This document shows, piece after piece, positions 22,271-35,552 of a DNA stretch of 64,000 nt. This DNA comes from Siphonodentalium dalli. Its lineage: Eukaryota; Mollusca; Scaphopoda; Gadilida; Siphonodentaliidae. The translations under genes and the position numbers were made by a program. The first letter of the stretch is position 1, and every line of letters starts with the position of its first letter. The DNA is taken from contig CP136064.1 of NCBI GenBank assembly GCA_032622095.1, forward strand, positions 45,705,573-45,769,572, written 5' to 3'. The notes under the pieces are model-generated. The model searched no databases. It was not told the DNA's origin and saw nothing but the letters and a program-made list of their open reading frames with translations.

Positions 22271-23060
22271 TATTCTTTGGTGTGACACCTTATGAACCAA
22301 TGGATATATCCTAATATCATACATAGTGTTGCTCGTGACTGATTTCCAAAGGTTACAAATGAATATGGAATGAGAAAGACATGCATATAAATGCAACCAA
22401 CAATCTGAAGACATTATTCAATAAATGTCACTTTAATTACCAGTTTAATTTCCTTCTGTATGGATTTTAATTTTGTATCAGAATTTCAATGCTCATTCAA
22501 TGGATACTTATATCTTCAAAACATCATGTGCTTTTAAATGAATATATCTAGAATTTCTAATGCTATAAATTTAATATGGTAAGGATAGAAATATCACAGA
22601 AAATATATTTGAGAGGTTAACCCTTTCAGTGCCAAGTCCGATTTTTGTATCAACCCATATTTCCGTGATCATTTTTCAAATTTATTGATTATAATAATGT
22701 GATACATTGATGGAAAGAGCTCTTAGAGCTGAACTGAGGTCTGAGGTATCTTCTGTACATCCAAAAATTCTAAAAATTGAAATGAATGAAGAATAAATGT
22801 ACCCGGTACTACATATATTAACATACAATGTAGTCTCTTTTCCTTTCTAAATATAGAGAGAAAATATAATTAATCCTTTAAAGACCGTAGCTGTGCTGGT
22901 GCAGCATTAAATATCCTGTGTCAGTACATTCTCTTATATATACAAGTCTCCCATATGAAGCCTCACATATTTTAGAGAATGCACTGGCTTACAAGGTAAA
23001 GGTAAATATTGTTAGGCCAATGTATTCTCTTATATATGCAAGGCTCACTAAAGTAACCAT
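22271..23060. repeat. Degraded TTAA/hairpin family C remnants in non-coding DNA
   Basis: From 22617 a TTAACCCTTTCAGTGCCAAG terminus matches the one at 59608. At about 22871-23045 a decayed copy of the family seen at 25357 has CATTCTCTTATATATACAAG and CTTACAAGGTAAAGGTAAAT blocks. Ends are too eroded to define. Confidence 0.5.
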
Positions 23061-24262
23061 AGTAAGTACTAAACGACATTGTATTCATAATTATATATTT
23101 TACCTAATTTTTAACTTTAAATGTATATGGTCACAAAACATGACTCGGCATATTTTCTATATTAAAAAAATATTCAATTCTAATATTTATTGGCCATGTG
23201 TTTGAGTAATATTTGTACTGTGATATAAATTTTCTTAGAATATTAATGGTTTCAGTAAAGCTTTTGTAAAATAATAAATAACGTTGTTACTTAATGTAAC
23301 TGCTATTGAGGAAAAATGACTGCTATTGAGGAAGTTGGAAATGTAATATTTGGATGGCATACATGTAGATACAAACAGTCAGCTATATAAATAGGCTAAT
23401 TTTTTTAAAGGTTTGTTCAAGAATCAGAACTCCAAAATGCTATTGTATCTCACAACATCATATCAATTAGGCCAAATAAAAAAAATACTGTGTTCTGAAT
23501 AACTTCCCACATCACCAGAAGGGGACACCATAACAATAATTATCTATAAATTCAGCCAGAATGTTCCAAGAGTTTAACCCATTCTATGCTAAATAGATTC
23601 TCCCATTCAGTTATAAAAGTACACATTGGAACAGTCTATTCTTCATCTGGAGGGATGTTTAGGTAATAAAAGACAAACAAGAAGATATTACACATGTAGA
23701 AGAATTCCTTTTCATTGGGTGGTAAATGATCAGCATTTGTTTATTGAACTTTTTATCCGAAAATTTCTGAGTATTTAGTATAGAAAGGATAAAGACATAT
23801 TGTGCACTCATTTCAGAATAAAACTGACAAGTGACTTTCCAGGCACTTTGCCCACTGAATGAAATTCAACTGGTATTACCGAAAATTGCAACGTCTGAAC
23901 TGAGCACAATTGCAAATGAGGCGTGAGAATTTAGTGTCGCTATCCTGCATAGTGGGCTAGCATCACTAAATTCACCCACGTGTAAACTATAACATTCAGT
24001 TTGAAAGCAGGGTTTGATTTAGTGTATTGTTTCACAAGCGAATAGTATCTCAGTTATGTAAAGATGTTGTTGTAATATATGACTAGCATGGAGGTTATTG
24101 AATCAGAACAAGCGGCTTCTATATATAATACTAACAGGTGTGCAATAAAATTAGAGATGATTTGATGAATCCTTTTACATACATGAATTTGCTGCAGATA
24201 AACCCATTCATTTTATTAACATTCACACAATTCACATAATTATGACATGACACCATTATATA
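23061..24262. other. No gene; hAT-like family B fragment at about 23910-23982
   Basis: Mostly AT-rich unassigned sequence. The part 23910-23982 (GAATTTAGTGTCGCTATCC...GCTAGCATCACTAAATTCAC) is a short palindromic core of family B, without the outer parts. Confidence 0.5.
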
Positions 24263-24475
24263 CAGTAATGCTCTAAGTAATGGACTCCTTAACCACAGCA
24301 GAATTATGGGTAATTTTTCAGGATTTAGTCGGAAATATGGCTTGTTGCCATTCATCGGAAAGCTCTCCCCGATAGCTTTCCGATGAATGGCAACAAGCCA
24401 TATTTCCGACTAAATCCTGAAAAATTACCCATAATTCTGCTGTTGTTAAGGAGTCGATTACTTAGGGCATTACTG
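24263..24475. mobile_element. Palindromic mariner-like MITE (copy 3)
   Basis: A complete palindrome of 213 bp, CAGTAATGCTCTAAGTAATG to CTTAGGGCATTACTG, flanked by TA at 24261-24262 and 24476-24477. Confidence 0.88.
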
Positions 24476-25356
24476 TATACACATCAAAGCTAAGTACAGC
24501 TGCTGTATACAACCAATATTTAACCCTTCGATTACTGAATGGATTCTATCATTGACTTTTAAAGGTATACATTGGAACAGTTCATGCTATATTTATAGGG
24601 ATGTTTTAAGTCAAAATAAACATAAACAGCTTAAATCGCTACAAGTGAATCAGTTACTCATCAGCAAACATTCAGTTATCAAAGGGTTAAGACCTATTCA
24701 TTTATATATATACATGTATAATGCATTCTAACATTAAACAGAATGCATTTCTGTTTGTGCCTGCTGTGCTGCAATATGGATACTTGCTAAAATGGTGTAA
24801 AGCATGTATGAAGTTGCAAAGATATATTGCCTAATTTTCGAAACACAATCCATTTATTTTCTAACAACTCAATTATTATCAGATCGATTTGTGCCAGAAA
24901 TGAACTGAACGTCCCAAAAATAGTGTAGTTAGAATGTCAGTCTCGGTTTTCAGAACAAATGTAGGCTGGCTAAGTATCCTGTGTGGCATTGAAAGCCTAA
25001 AATAGTTTTGAATTTGAAAAATTAGCATTACAGGTAGGGGGGGGGGGGGGGGGGGGGGGGTCTTGAATAGCCTTGTTATGCAGCGCTCACTGAACGCATA
25101 ATTGAAGATCTTTAAAATGCTTTATGTTTTCTAGTAAAAGCCTTAAATTTCAGAATGGCGGGTCTTGAAAATTGTCAAAATATGACCTTGAGTTCATTGG
25201 GTCGGACATTGTAGGAATACCATGACACGTCCATTTTCGTTTGTAGAACATTTAAGATTTATAGACTTTTGTATGTGGATGTTTTGTCAAACAAACACGT
25301 TTTAGCCTTAGTTTTATAAATAACTATTCAAGGACTTATCTGGTCATTTGCAGCAG
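24476..25356. other. No gene recognised; long poly(G) run
   Basis: Unassigned AT-rich sequence. A G run of about 26 at about 25036-25060 is the longest homopolymer in the window. No conserved coding frame. Confidence 0.45.
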
Positions 25357-25596
25357 TTAAACCCTTCATGACGGGAGCTGCACTGGTGGAGCATTGTACC
25401 AGTGATTTCTCTTATATATATGAGAATCTCGCATACATAAAAGAATTCACTGGCTTACAAGGTCAAGGTAAATATTGTTGGGCCAATGTATTCTCTTACA
25501 TAACTCGCACGCTGTGTGAGAATCGCATATATAAGACAATGCATTGGCACAGGGTTGTCGCAAAATTTCAGGAAGTTCCAGTCATGGAAGGGTTAA
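25357..25596. mobile_element. TTAA MITE, family C
   Basis: Bounded by TTAA (25357-25360 and 25593-25596) with ends AACCCTTCATGAC and, reversed, AACCCTTCCATGAC. Inside are two hairpin cores of the TTCTCTTATATAT...ATATAAGAGAA type around a CAAGGTCAAGGTAAATATTG linker (25458-25477). The open frame that covers it is a by-product of the repeat. Confidence 0.75.
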
Positions 25597-26098
25597 GAGT
25601 TAATGGCAAAATTAAGACTGTTCCATTTGAGAGGTTTAAAAGGACTCAAGCAAGGCTCGCGGGAAAATATGAAAAAGAGATAAAAGTCTGTAAAAACATC
25701 ACCACTAAGAAGAACATGGAGAAATAGATAAACTTTCTTATATTCATTATTGATAGTTCTCCAATAACGGAATTGTGCATGTTGAAACCATTGTTATGTA
25801 AACAAAACTGTTACAGTGATTTCTCAACAAACATTGCTGATCACATAGTAAGTTCAAATACATGTATTTTAGTCTGGATATGATTTTCAGAATATTTGAA
25901 TGCTTTGATCTTTTCCAATGTTAACTGTCAAGTTTTGATTAAACTTTATTATCTTATTGGTCTAATTGGACTTTTATTGGTAATTCCACTGTAACGGTAA
26001 TGTTACCATAACAATCGTTTTCACATGCAAAATCATATTATTTGAAAGTTATTAGTATTAATGAACATAAGAACAAAGTCAAGCTATTTTTTCATGTA

Positions 26099-26311
26099 CA
26101 GTAATGCTCTAAGTAATCGACTTCTTAACCACAGCAGAATTATGGGTAACTTTTCAGGATTTAGTCGGAAATATGGCTTGTTGCCATTCATCGGAAAGCT
26201 CTCGCCGAGAGCTTTCCGATGAATGACAACAAGCCATATTTCCGACTAAATCCTGAAAATTTACCCATAATTCTGCTGTGGTTAAGAAGTCAATTACTTA
26301 GAGCATTACTG
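26099..26311. mobile_element. Palindromic mariner-like MITE (copy 4)
   Basis: A complete palindrome of 213 bp, CAGTAATGCTCTAAGTAATC to TTAGAGCATTACTG, flanked by TA at 26097-26098 and 26312-26313. Confidence 0.88.
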
Positions 26312-27115
26312 TACATACTTGTAGATGATACTTCTATGTTCTTTTGCATGAACCCACTTTGATGACCTTCAAATAAGCTGATAATTTACATTATAAGTAG
26401 AATTTAAAGAATGAAAGAGCTAAGATAACATTTATATATATAGCTATATACCGGGTATGTTATGTTGGAATGGTCATGATATCCTCTAGCAAGAAATGAA
26501 TCGCATGTATTCCATGGAAGTTAATAGGCCACTTTATAACATTTAACGCTTTGAATGTCAGAATGACTGGCATAGAAAACTGGAAAAGAAAGATTTTTCG
26601 AACACTCTAACATGTTCTGCCACGAGGTCTATATGGGTCTGAATTCTTATGTGGTATATCTGCCGCAAATGCACACTTTGGAAAAAATGCACATATTCAG
26701 GGGATCCTGTACAGAGAAAGAACGGATGTTAACATAGGGCTTCTCAGAACTGCACCTATCTTAATATCATTTATAGATAAAAGAAAACTAAACTTCTTTG
26801 GTTGTCTCTGCAGAACAGACTATGATAAAGCCTCAAAAAAAAAAATCTATATCGCACCAAGAAGCATATTAATGGGTGCACAACCTATAATTCCTACTTC
26901 ATGTCATAATCATTTGAAATTTTAGAGAAATATGATCTCACATCTCATTAAAACTGTCTGAATGGAGTGACAACTGGTATATGCTGTACCCCCTCTGAGA
27001 CCTTATTACTGACTTAACAAGAGATGGACTGTCGTCCGGTGCATACCCCCTTGGTGCATACCGCCTGGTGTGGGCATATCTATAACTTATGACTGCCATA
27101 CTCAGACAGATGGAC
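26312..27115. other. No gene recognised
   Basis: Unassigned non-coding sequence. The right part (26990-27080) with CCCCCTTGGTGCATACCGCC may belong to the pearl-like element that follows. Confidence 0.4.
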
Positions 27116-27560
27116 CCAAAAATCAGCATTTTCCTATAAACAAAGATGAATAACTATAGAACAAAAAACCAAAACAAAACAGTTGAATGTGCCATTAAAT
27201 TTCCTCATAGTGGTGAACATCCATTCCAAATTTCATTGAGATCCGAGCACTACTGTTCATGTTACGACATGAACAGACACCAGACGGACCAAAAAACAAC
27301 ATTTCCAGATAAACAAAGATGAATAACTCTAGAATGGAAAATCCGAACAAAACGATGGAACCATCCATTTAATGTCCTCATAGTAGAGATCATCCATACC
27401 TAATTTCATTGAGATCCGAGCACTACTGTTCAAGTTATGACATGAACAGACATCGGACGGACGCACGAACGGCTCGACGCACAGACGGTACGACGCACGG
27501 ACAGACAGGTGCAAAACAGTATACCCCCCTTTTTAAAAAAAAGGGGGTATAATTATTAAT
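27116..27560 (+). mobile_element. Pearl/HINE-like element with two core units
   Basis: Two core units with a period of about 173 bp (ACAAAGATGAATAACT at 27140 and 27313; ATTTCATTGAGATCCGAGCA near 27230 and 27403). A GGACGGACGCACGAACGG-type microsatellite follows (about 27458-27505), then a terminal hairpin, ATACCCCC...GGGGGTAT, at 27520-27551. Non-coding. Confidence 0.65.
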
Positions 27561-29187
27561 TTATTGGTGTGTAAAATATAACAATAAGCAAATTCGGCAG
27601 TTTGAGAGTCTGAAAAGGATCAAACTAGAACCATGAATTGTTGGGAATCTCCTTCAAAATAATTATATTAAATCTAACCTAGTCTAACCAATACTTTGTA
27701 ATGTGGAACCATAGGTTTGCATTCCATAATAGTTTTTGGACTTTCATTGTAACACTGAAGATTTATTCTGGAGGGAACATGTCATAACTTTCAATCTACT
27801 AGTACTGTTGCCTATCATACAAAATGCGGAAACTGCAATTATTAGAATATCTAACCCAACATGGGCTAGATATAAAAATAAATATGAAAATTGATCAAAA
27901 ATCAAATATTTCATCGAACACACATCTCCCAACAGTTTACCAAGAATGGTCACATGGAATCCATTTCCAATGGTTTATACTGATTTTGACCCTGCTTTAC
28001 CACCCCTTTATATACCAATGAATTGGATTATAAGTTTGTAAAGATTTACACGTGTTGCTGGAGCAGAGGTTGGATGTTGGAATAGCAATGTTATCAGAAA
28101 ATAAGGTAATAATGATGTCAAACTGTTGTATGTCTAAACATCATATCGTCAATATAAGATTGAAGACCAATTAATATGAATGGCACAGGGAAAAAACAAC
28201 AGCAGACTGATCATGGTATGAACCGTATGATTAAAGCATCGTTCAGACGACTGAAAGTCGCTGGTCCATGTAGCATTGGATCCGTTGAACCGCTTACACA
28301 CGTCTGGCGTTATAACACAGAGCTTCCGATTGTAGCTGATAAGTTCGATATTGGAATGAACGAAATATTGCAAATTAATCTATCTGTTATAATTGAGTTC
28401 TATAATAATACCCATCCTGTCAAATCCCAACAACTAAATCTTTATTCTCATAAATACAAGTCAATTTTTGTTTGACATATTTGATCGATTGAGAACAAGA
28501 ACACTACGACACGACACATGAGCTTTGATGCTGTATAAGGTATGCACTAAGACTTGTGTTGCATTGAAAATAGAATCTCTCCATTGGGTGTGTTAACGAA
28601 TACAACACAAACGGACCGTTGAAAACAGAATCTCTCCTTAGTGGGTGTTAACGGGTAATGCAATGGACACATTTCAGCCATCTATACGGCTTAGCACTGG
28701 TGCCCCTATCCCAATTTCAATGCAATGTACAATGGATTCAATGCAATGGACTCGTCTGAACACTCCTTATAATTTAGCAGACGTTTCTCACAAATGGCGG
28801 GATACCCAGACGACTCAACCACTGAGGATAGATCCACGTGCACTCAAGAACATGGATTTGAAATCACAAAAATAGTCTTGATTTTACAGGTAATAATATC
28901 ATATATGTGTTGGAATAATGAGCTAGTAGAACTATCATAAGTATATTTGTTCAGTGAACTTATTAACGATACAGTTTTATCAGGTTTTTGGGTCTATGTT
29001 CAAGTGACTGAATCATTGGGAGATGTGGTGTTGTGTATCAAGAGCTGGATCAAAATTCCCTGATATTTGATGTACCTCCAGAATAAATATTCTAAGTACG
29101 AGGATGTCAGAAAGTTTTGTGCCAGAGAGGGGTTCTGTAAATAAAATAATTTAGTATTTATGTACACATTCATTCATACAAAAAGGG
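27561..29187. other. No gene recognised
   Basis: Unassigned. A 99-codon frame at 28176-28475 (GPCSIGSVEPLTHVWRYNTE) has no recognisable domain and no splice-conserved partner. I cannot tell a decayed exon from chance. Two CGTTGAAAACAGAATCTCTCC-like repeats occur at about 28564 and 28618. Confidence 0.35.
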
Positions 29188-29195
29188 TCATGTAT

Positions 29196-29573
29196 CAAGC
29201 CTGAGTTTAGTGTGCCAGAATGAGGTCCCCAGAGGGTAAGTTTAGTGACGCTATACCACATAGCAGGCTAGCATCACTAAATACACCCTCTGGGGACCTC
29301 ATTCTGCTTAGGCCTCATCTTCTCTGGAAAGTTTATTTATTATCAAATTTCTATAGAAACTTCTTCACATAGATTCTATTTATTTTTTAGTTTAGTTTCT
29401 CTATATCCCCAAATTGGCAGACTATACATTGCATAATCAATGTTCCCAATGGGTCTACATCACAATATTCACCATTTGGGAACTTCAATCTGAGTCTATG
29501 CAGGATAGCATCACTAAATTCACCTTCAGGGGACCTCATTCTGCAAATGACAGGCACACTAAACTCAGACTTG
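29196..29573. mobile_element. hAT-like palindromic MITE, family B, 8-bp TSD
   Basis: Identical 8-bp TSD TCATGTAT at 29188-29195 and 29574-29581. Termini are CAAGCCTGAGTTTAGTGTG and its complement. Each end carries a GCAGAATGAGGTCCCCAGAG segment linked to a smaller palindrome with GCATCACTAAATTCACC, so the element is a palindrome containing palindromes. The 8-bp TSD and CA start suggest hAT mobilisation. No coding capacity. Confidence 0.85.
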
Positions 29574-29581
29574 TCATGTAT

Positions 29582-30993
<1,412 letters not shown>

Positions 30994-31346
30994 TTAAAGG
31001 GGTACGGTACCCCAAATCGGGCCATTTATGGGACCATCTACTATTATACTCAATAGAATATATGCAACAAATGAATGAATTTGAGCCATGGGTTAGTGCA
31101 AATCTACCCATGTGCTCTCTGAACGATGCAAACAACATGGTAATTATAATGAAAGTGAATTTATAGCTGGAGTCATAAAATCATTTTCATTATAATTACC
31201 ATGTTGTTTACATCGTTCTTAGAGTACATGAGTGTATTTTGCACTCATCCATGGCTCAAATTCATTCATTTGTTGCATATATTCTATTGAGTATAAAAGG
31301 AGATGGTCCCATAAAGAGCCAGATTTAGTGTTCAGTACACCTTTAA
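30994..31346. mobile_element. Long palindromic MITE flanked by TTAA
   Basis: A 353-bp foldback with two arms of about 165 bp. Left TTAAAGGGGTACGG and right GTACACCTTTAA give the TTAA target at both ends. Paired blocks include GGGACCATCT, GAATGAATTTGAGCCATGG and ACATGGTAATTATAATGAAA. The arms differ by substitutions, so the copy is not recent. Short open frames here are repeat artefacts. Confidence 0.8.
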
Positions 31347-31434
31347 GAAGTTGACATGATTTATTTTAATTAAAACATTTAGGAATTCATATCCACATCA
31401 AATCATGTCCGCAGGTGTTCAGCAGGATTAGATA

Positions 31435-31636
31435 TTAACCCTTTCATAACGGGAGCTATGCTGGTGCAGCATTAAAGATCTACTGGCTTACAAGGTCAAG
31501 GTAAACATTGTTAAGCCAATGTATTCTCTTACATACATGTATGTGAGGCTCCCTATTGGGAAACTCGCGTATATAAAAAAAAAATCATTGACACAGGTTT
31601 TCGCAAAATTTCAGTCACGAAAGGTTTAAGGGTTAA
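31435..31636. mobile_element. TTAA MITE, family C
   Basis: TTAACCCTTTCATAACGGGA at the left and a GGTTTAAGGGTTAA end at the right (TTAA at 31435-31438 and 31633-31636). The inside has CAAGGTCAAGGTAAACATTG and one hairpin core. Shorter than the 25357 copy. Confidence 0.65.
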
Positions 31637-32080
<444 letters not shown>

Positions 32081-32088
32081 AACGTCGA

Positions 32089-32543
32089 CAAGCCTGAGTA
32101 CAGTGTGCCTGTCATTGCAGAATGAGGTCCCGAGAAGGTGAATTTAGTGACGCTAACTCGCATAGCAGGCTAGCATCACTAAATTCACCCTCTGGGAACC
32201 TCATTCTGCATGGCCTCATCTGCTATGGGAGACATAGACTCAGATTGAAGTTCCCAAATGGTGAATATTGTGATGTACTCCCATTGGGAACCTCAATTAT
32301 GCAATGTGTCATCTGCCAATTTGGTGATATAGAGAAACTAAACTAAAAAAGAAATAGAATCTATGTGAAGAAGTTTCTTTTGAAATTTGATAATAAAGAA
32401 ACCAGGGAAGATAAGGCCTAAGCAGAATGAGGTCCCCAGAGGGTGAATTTAGTGATGCTAGCCCACTATGTGGGATAGCATCACTAAATTCACCCTCTGG
32501 GGACCTCATGCTGCAAATGACAGGCACACTAAACTCAGGCCTG
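32089..32543. mobile_element. hAT-like palindromic MITE, family B, complete
   Basis: 455 bp, CAAGCCTGAG to CTCAGGCCTG. 8-bp TSD AACGTCGA (32081-32088) / AATGTCGA (32544-32551), one mismatch. It has two outer palindromes of the GAATGAGGT...ACCTCATTC type and a middle part with CCAATTTGGTGATATAGAGA. Its right part lies inside the duplicated 725-bp unit. Confidence 0.85.
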
Positions 32544-33886
32544 AATGTCGACACTGTGGCGTCCCAGATATTAGTTATGTTCCAGGGATAAAACATGAGA
32601 ATAAAATTACATTGATATTTATTTGTGAGTGCATGATAAATGGAACTAATGATGGTAGCTGCACTGTCAGTGAATTCTCTTATATATGTGAGTCTCCCAT
32701 AGGGAGCCTCGCATATATAAGAGAACGTAATGGCTTATACGGTCAAGGTAAATATTGTTAGGCTAAGGAATTCTCTTATATATACGAGGCTCCCTATGTT
32801 TTCAAAAAATTTCAGGAAGCTCCAGTCATGGACGGGTTAAAGCTTAAATTCCAACAAAACAATATTTCCCGATATATATACCAAATATGTATGTTCTGAA
32901 ATAGCTGAGAACACTGTTTCACATTCATTTCTTGATCTAGTAGTGACCAAAGACAGATGAAAACAACTTTTCTTAACAGTTGGGACATAGACTCAAGTAG
33001 CAAATAATGATTCATTTATTATAACAGACATCTCAGAAGCAATATAAAAATAGACAACTTTTCAGAAAAAGTCCATATTTTCAGTTCCTAATGTCTTTTA
33101 TGTAGCTAAACCTGTACCCGGTACATGCACTGGTAAAATTCTGAACACGCAAAACAACATGCAGAGGGTGAATTTAGTGATGCTAGCCCACTATGTGGGA
33201 TAGCATCACTAAATTCACCCTCTGGGGACCTCATGCTGCAAATGACAGGCACACTAAACTCAGGCCTGAACGTCGACACTGTGGCGTCCCAGACATTAGT
33301 TATGTTCCAGGGATAAAACATGAGAATAAAATTACATTGATATTTATTTGTGAGTGCATGATAAATGGAACTAATGATGGTAGCTGCACTGTCAGTGAAT
33401 TCTCTTATATATGTGAGTCTCCCATAGGGAGCCTCGCATATATAAGAGAACGTAATGGCTTATACGGTCAAGGTAAATATTGTTAGGCTAAGGAATTCTC
33501 TTATATATACGAGGCTCCCTATGTTTTCAAAAAATTTCAGGACGCTCCAGTCATGGACGGGTTAAAGCTTAAATCCAACAAAACAATATTTCCCGATATA
33601 TATACCAAATATGTATGTTCTGAAATAGCTGAGAGCACTGTTTCACATTCATTTCTTGATCTAGTAGTGACCAAAGACAGATGAAAACAACTTTTCTTAA
33701 CAGTTGGGACATAGACTCAAGTAGCAATAATGATTCATTTATTATAACAGACATCTCAGAAGCAATATAAAAATAGACAACTTTTCAGAAAAAGTCCATA
33801 TTTTCAGTTCCTAATGTCTTTTATGTAGCTAAACCTGTACCCGGTACATGCACTGGTAAAATTCTGAACACGCAAAACAACATGCA
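32438..33886. repeat. Recent tandem duplication, two units of about 725 bp
   Basis: Unit 1 is 32438-33162 and unit 2 is 33163-33886. They differ by only a few substitutions and two 1-bp indels (for example CAAATAATG vs CAATAATG near 33003/33727). Each unit holds the right end of family B, a truncated family C MITE and about 300 bp of unassigned sequence. The near-identical 97-codon frames at 32468 and 33193 are by-products of the duplication. Confidence 0.9.
32660..32845. mobile_element. TTAA MITE, family C, truncated (also at about 33385-33570)
   Basis: Has GAATTCTCTTATATATGTGA, GGTCAAGGTAAATATTGTTA and the right end CATGGACGGGTTAA. The left terminus is lost. The same remnant appears in the second duplicated unit. 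Confidence 0.6.
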
Positions 33887-33963
33887 AACACCTTTTGGAT
33901 GCTCAATAACAATATACGGCAATAACCGTAACGAATTTGAAAATAACCATTCACTCTCATTTA

Positions 33964-34137
<174 letters not shown>

Positions 34138-34157
34138 TTAAACCATGCTTCCTTAGG

Positions 34158-34383
34158 TTAACCCATTCATAATGGGAATCTGCGCTGGTGCAGTATTAAA
34201 GATCTAGTGGAGCCTCGCATATAAAAGCGAATGCACTGGTTTACAAGGTCAAGGTAAATATGTTTAGGCCAATGTATTCTTTTATATATTCGAGGCTCCC
34301 AATGGGAGACTTGCATATATAAGAGAATGCATTGGCACAGGGTTTTCAAAAAAATTAGGAAGCTCCAGTAATGGAAGGGTTAA
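34158..34383. mobile_element. TTAA MITE, family C
   Basis: TTAACCCATTCATAATGGGA to AATGGAAGGGTTAA with TTAA at both ends. The inside has the CAAGGTCAAGGTAAATAT linker and hairpin cores (TATATAAGAGAATGCATTGG). Confidence 0.75.
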
Positions 34384-34850
34384 GTCAGCGAGTGCTGAAA
34401 CCCAGGGGCACACACACTAGCTCTATTTCCTGCTTCCCCTGCTTTTTATCCGCCCCCTCTCTCTCTGATTAAATAGAGCTGCCTGGTGCAAAACGTGTGC
34501 ATTTATTGGCACACATTCTCATATTCTTGGCTGTTAGAACTAATCGTGGTTTCAGCCTCTAGATAATTTTGTGGTGGAAGAAAGACCATGCATGCAGAGT
34601 GCTAATCACTCAACTACACATAGAAACAACCAACAATGATTAGACAACTGACAAACTTGACCATATACACAAACTCAAATCAGGATATACCTCTCTGCTT
34701 TGTGTGAATAAAAAAAACTAGTGCCTGTCGGGAATCAAAACAGCCATGTGAAGGTTTAATGCGAAATACATATTACTCACTGCACAGGGTCCCCGGGGAT
34801 GTGGACAATGTCCACTGGACATATACTGTTATATTGTAAATGTATATGAA
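34384..34850. other. No gene recognised
   Basis: Unassigned sequence with a CTCTCTCTCTG tract at about 34458. No conserved frame. Confidence 0.4.
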
Positions 34851-35552
34851 TAAAAGGTCAGCAGACCACAGTGTCCCCCAAAAACGTGGCAAGTCGATGC
34901 TGCTTTGTTGAAGAATTTTTAAAAATGTTGGAATTTTCTAAGTTGAAAAGGGTTAATAACTCTGTAAAAAAATAATTTTTCCGTCTTCTATATACATGTT
35001 GCACATCTCCAACATGTGGGTAACAATACTCTGAAGTTTCAAATATCCACGATCAAAACTGTAGGGGGAGTTGATTACACCACGAAGGTACCCTCATACA
35101 GAAAATTATAAAAAATGTCGAAAATTTCTAAGTCGAAAAGGGTTAATAACTCTGTCAAAAAAAAATATTCCCGCCCGTCATCTATATACATATTGCACAT
35201 CTTCAATATATGGGCAACAATATTCTGAAGTTTCAAATCTCTAGGATGATAACTGTAAGAGGAGTTGATTACACCATGAAGGTACCCTCATACAGAAAAT
35301 TTTAAAAAATGTTGAAATATTCTATGTCGAAAAGGATTAATAACTCCGTCAAAAATAATTTTTCCGTCATCTATATATACATTTTGCACATCTTTAATAT
35401 TTGGGCAACAATATTTTGAAGTTTCAAATCTCTGGGACGAAATCTGTAGGAGGAGATGATTACACCATGAAGGTACTCAAAAGTGTGACGGATGGACGGA
35501 CCCCGTTTCTATAGTCCCCCAAAAATGATTTTTTCGGGGGACAATAATATGA
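34851..35552 (+). mobile_element. Pearl/HINE-like element with three units of about 190 bp
   Basis: Core units repeat at about 34911, 35100 and 35290 (GAAAAGGGTTAATAACTCTG, GTTTCAAATATCCACGAT, GGAGTTGATTACACCA). A GACGGATGGACGGACC tract follows (35486-35501), then a hairpin, GTCCCCCAAAAA...TCGGGGGAC, at 35514-35543. Related in reverse to 52485-53319. Confidence 0.7.

Noticed and set aside
28176-28475. 99-codon frame as a gene
   Set aside because: No recognisable domain, splice partner or repeat; too short to call without homology or transcripts.
32468-32761. 97-codon frame repeated at 33193-33486
   Set aside because: Similarity between the two is due to the tandem duplication of non-coding MITE DNA; the sequence runs through family B and C termini.
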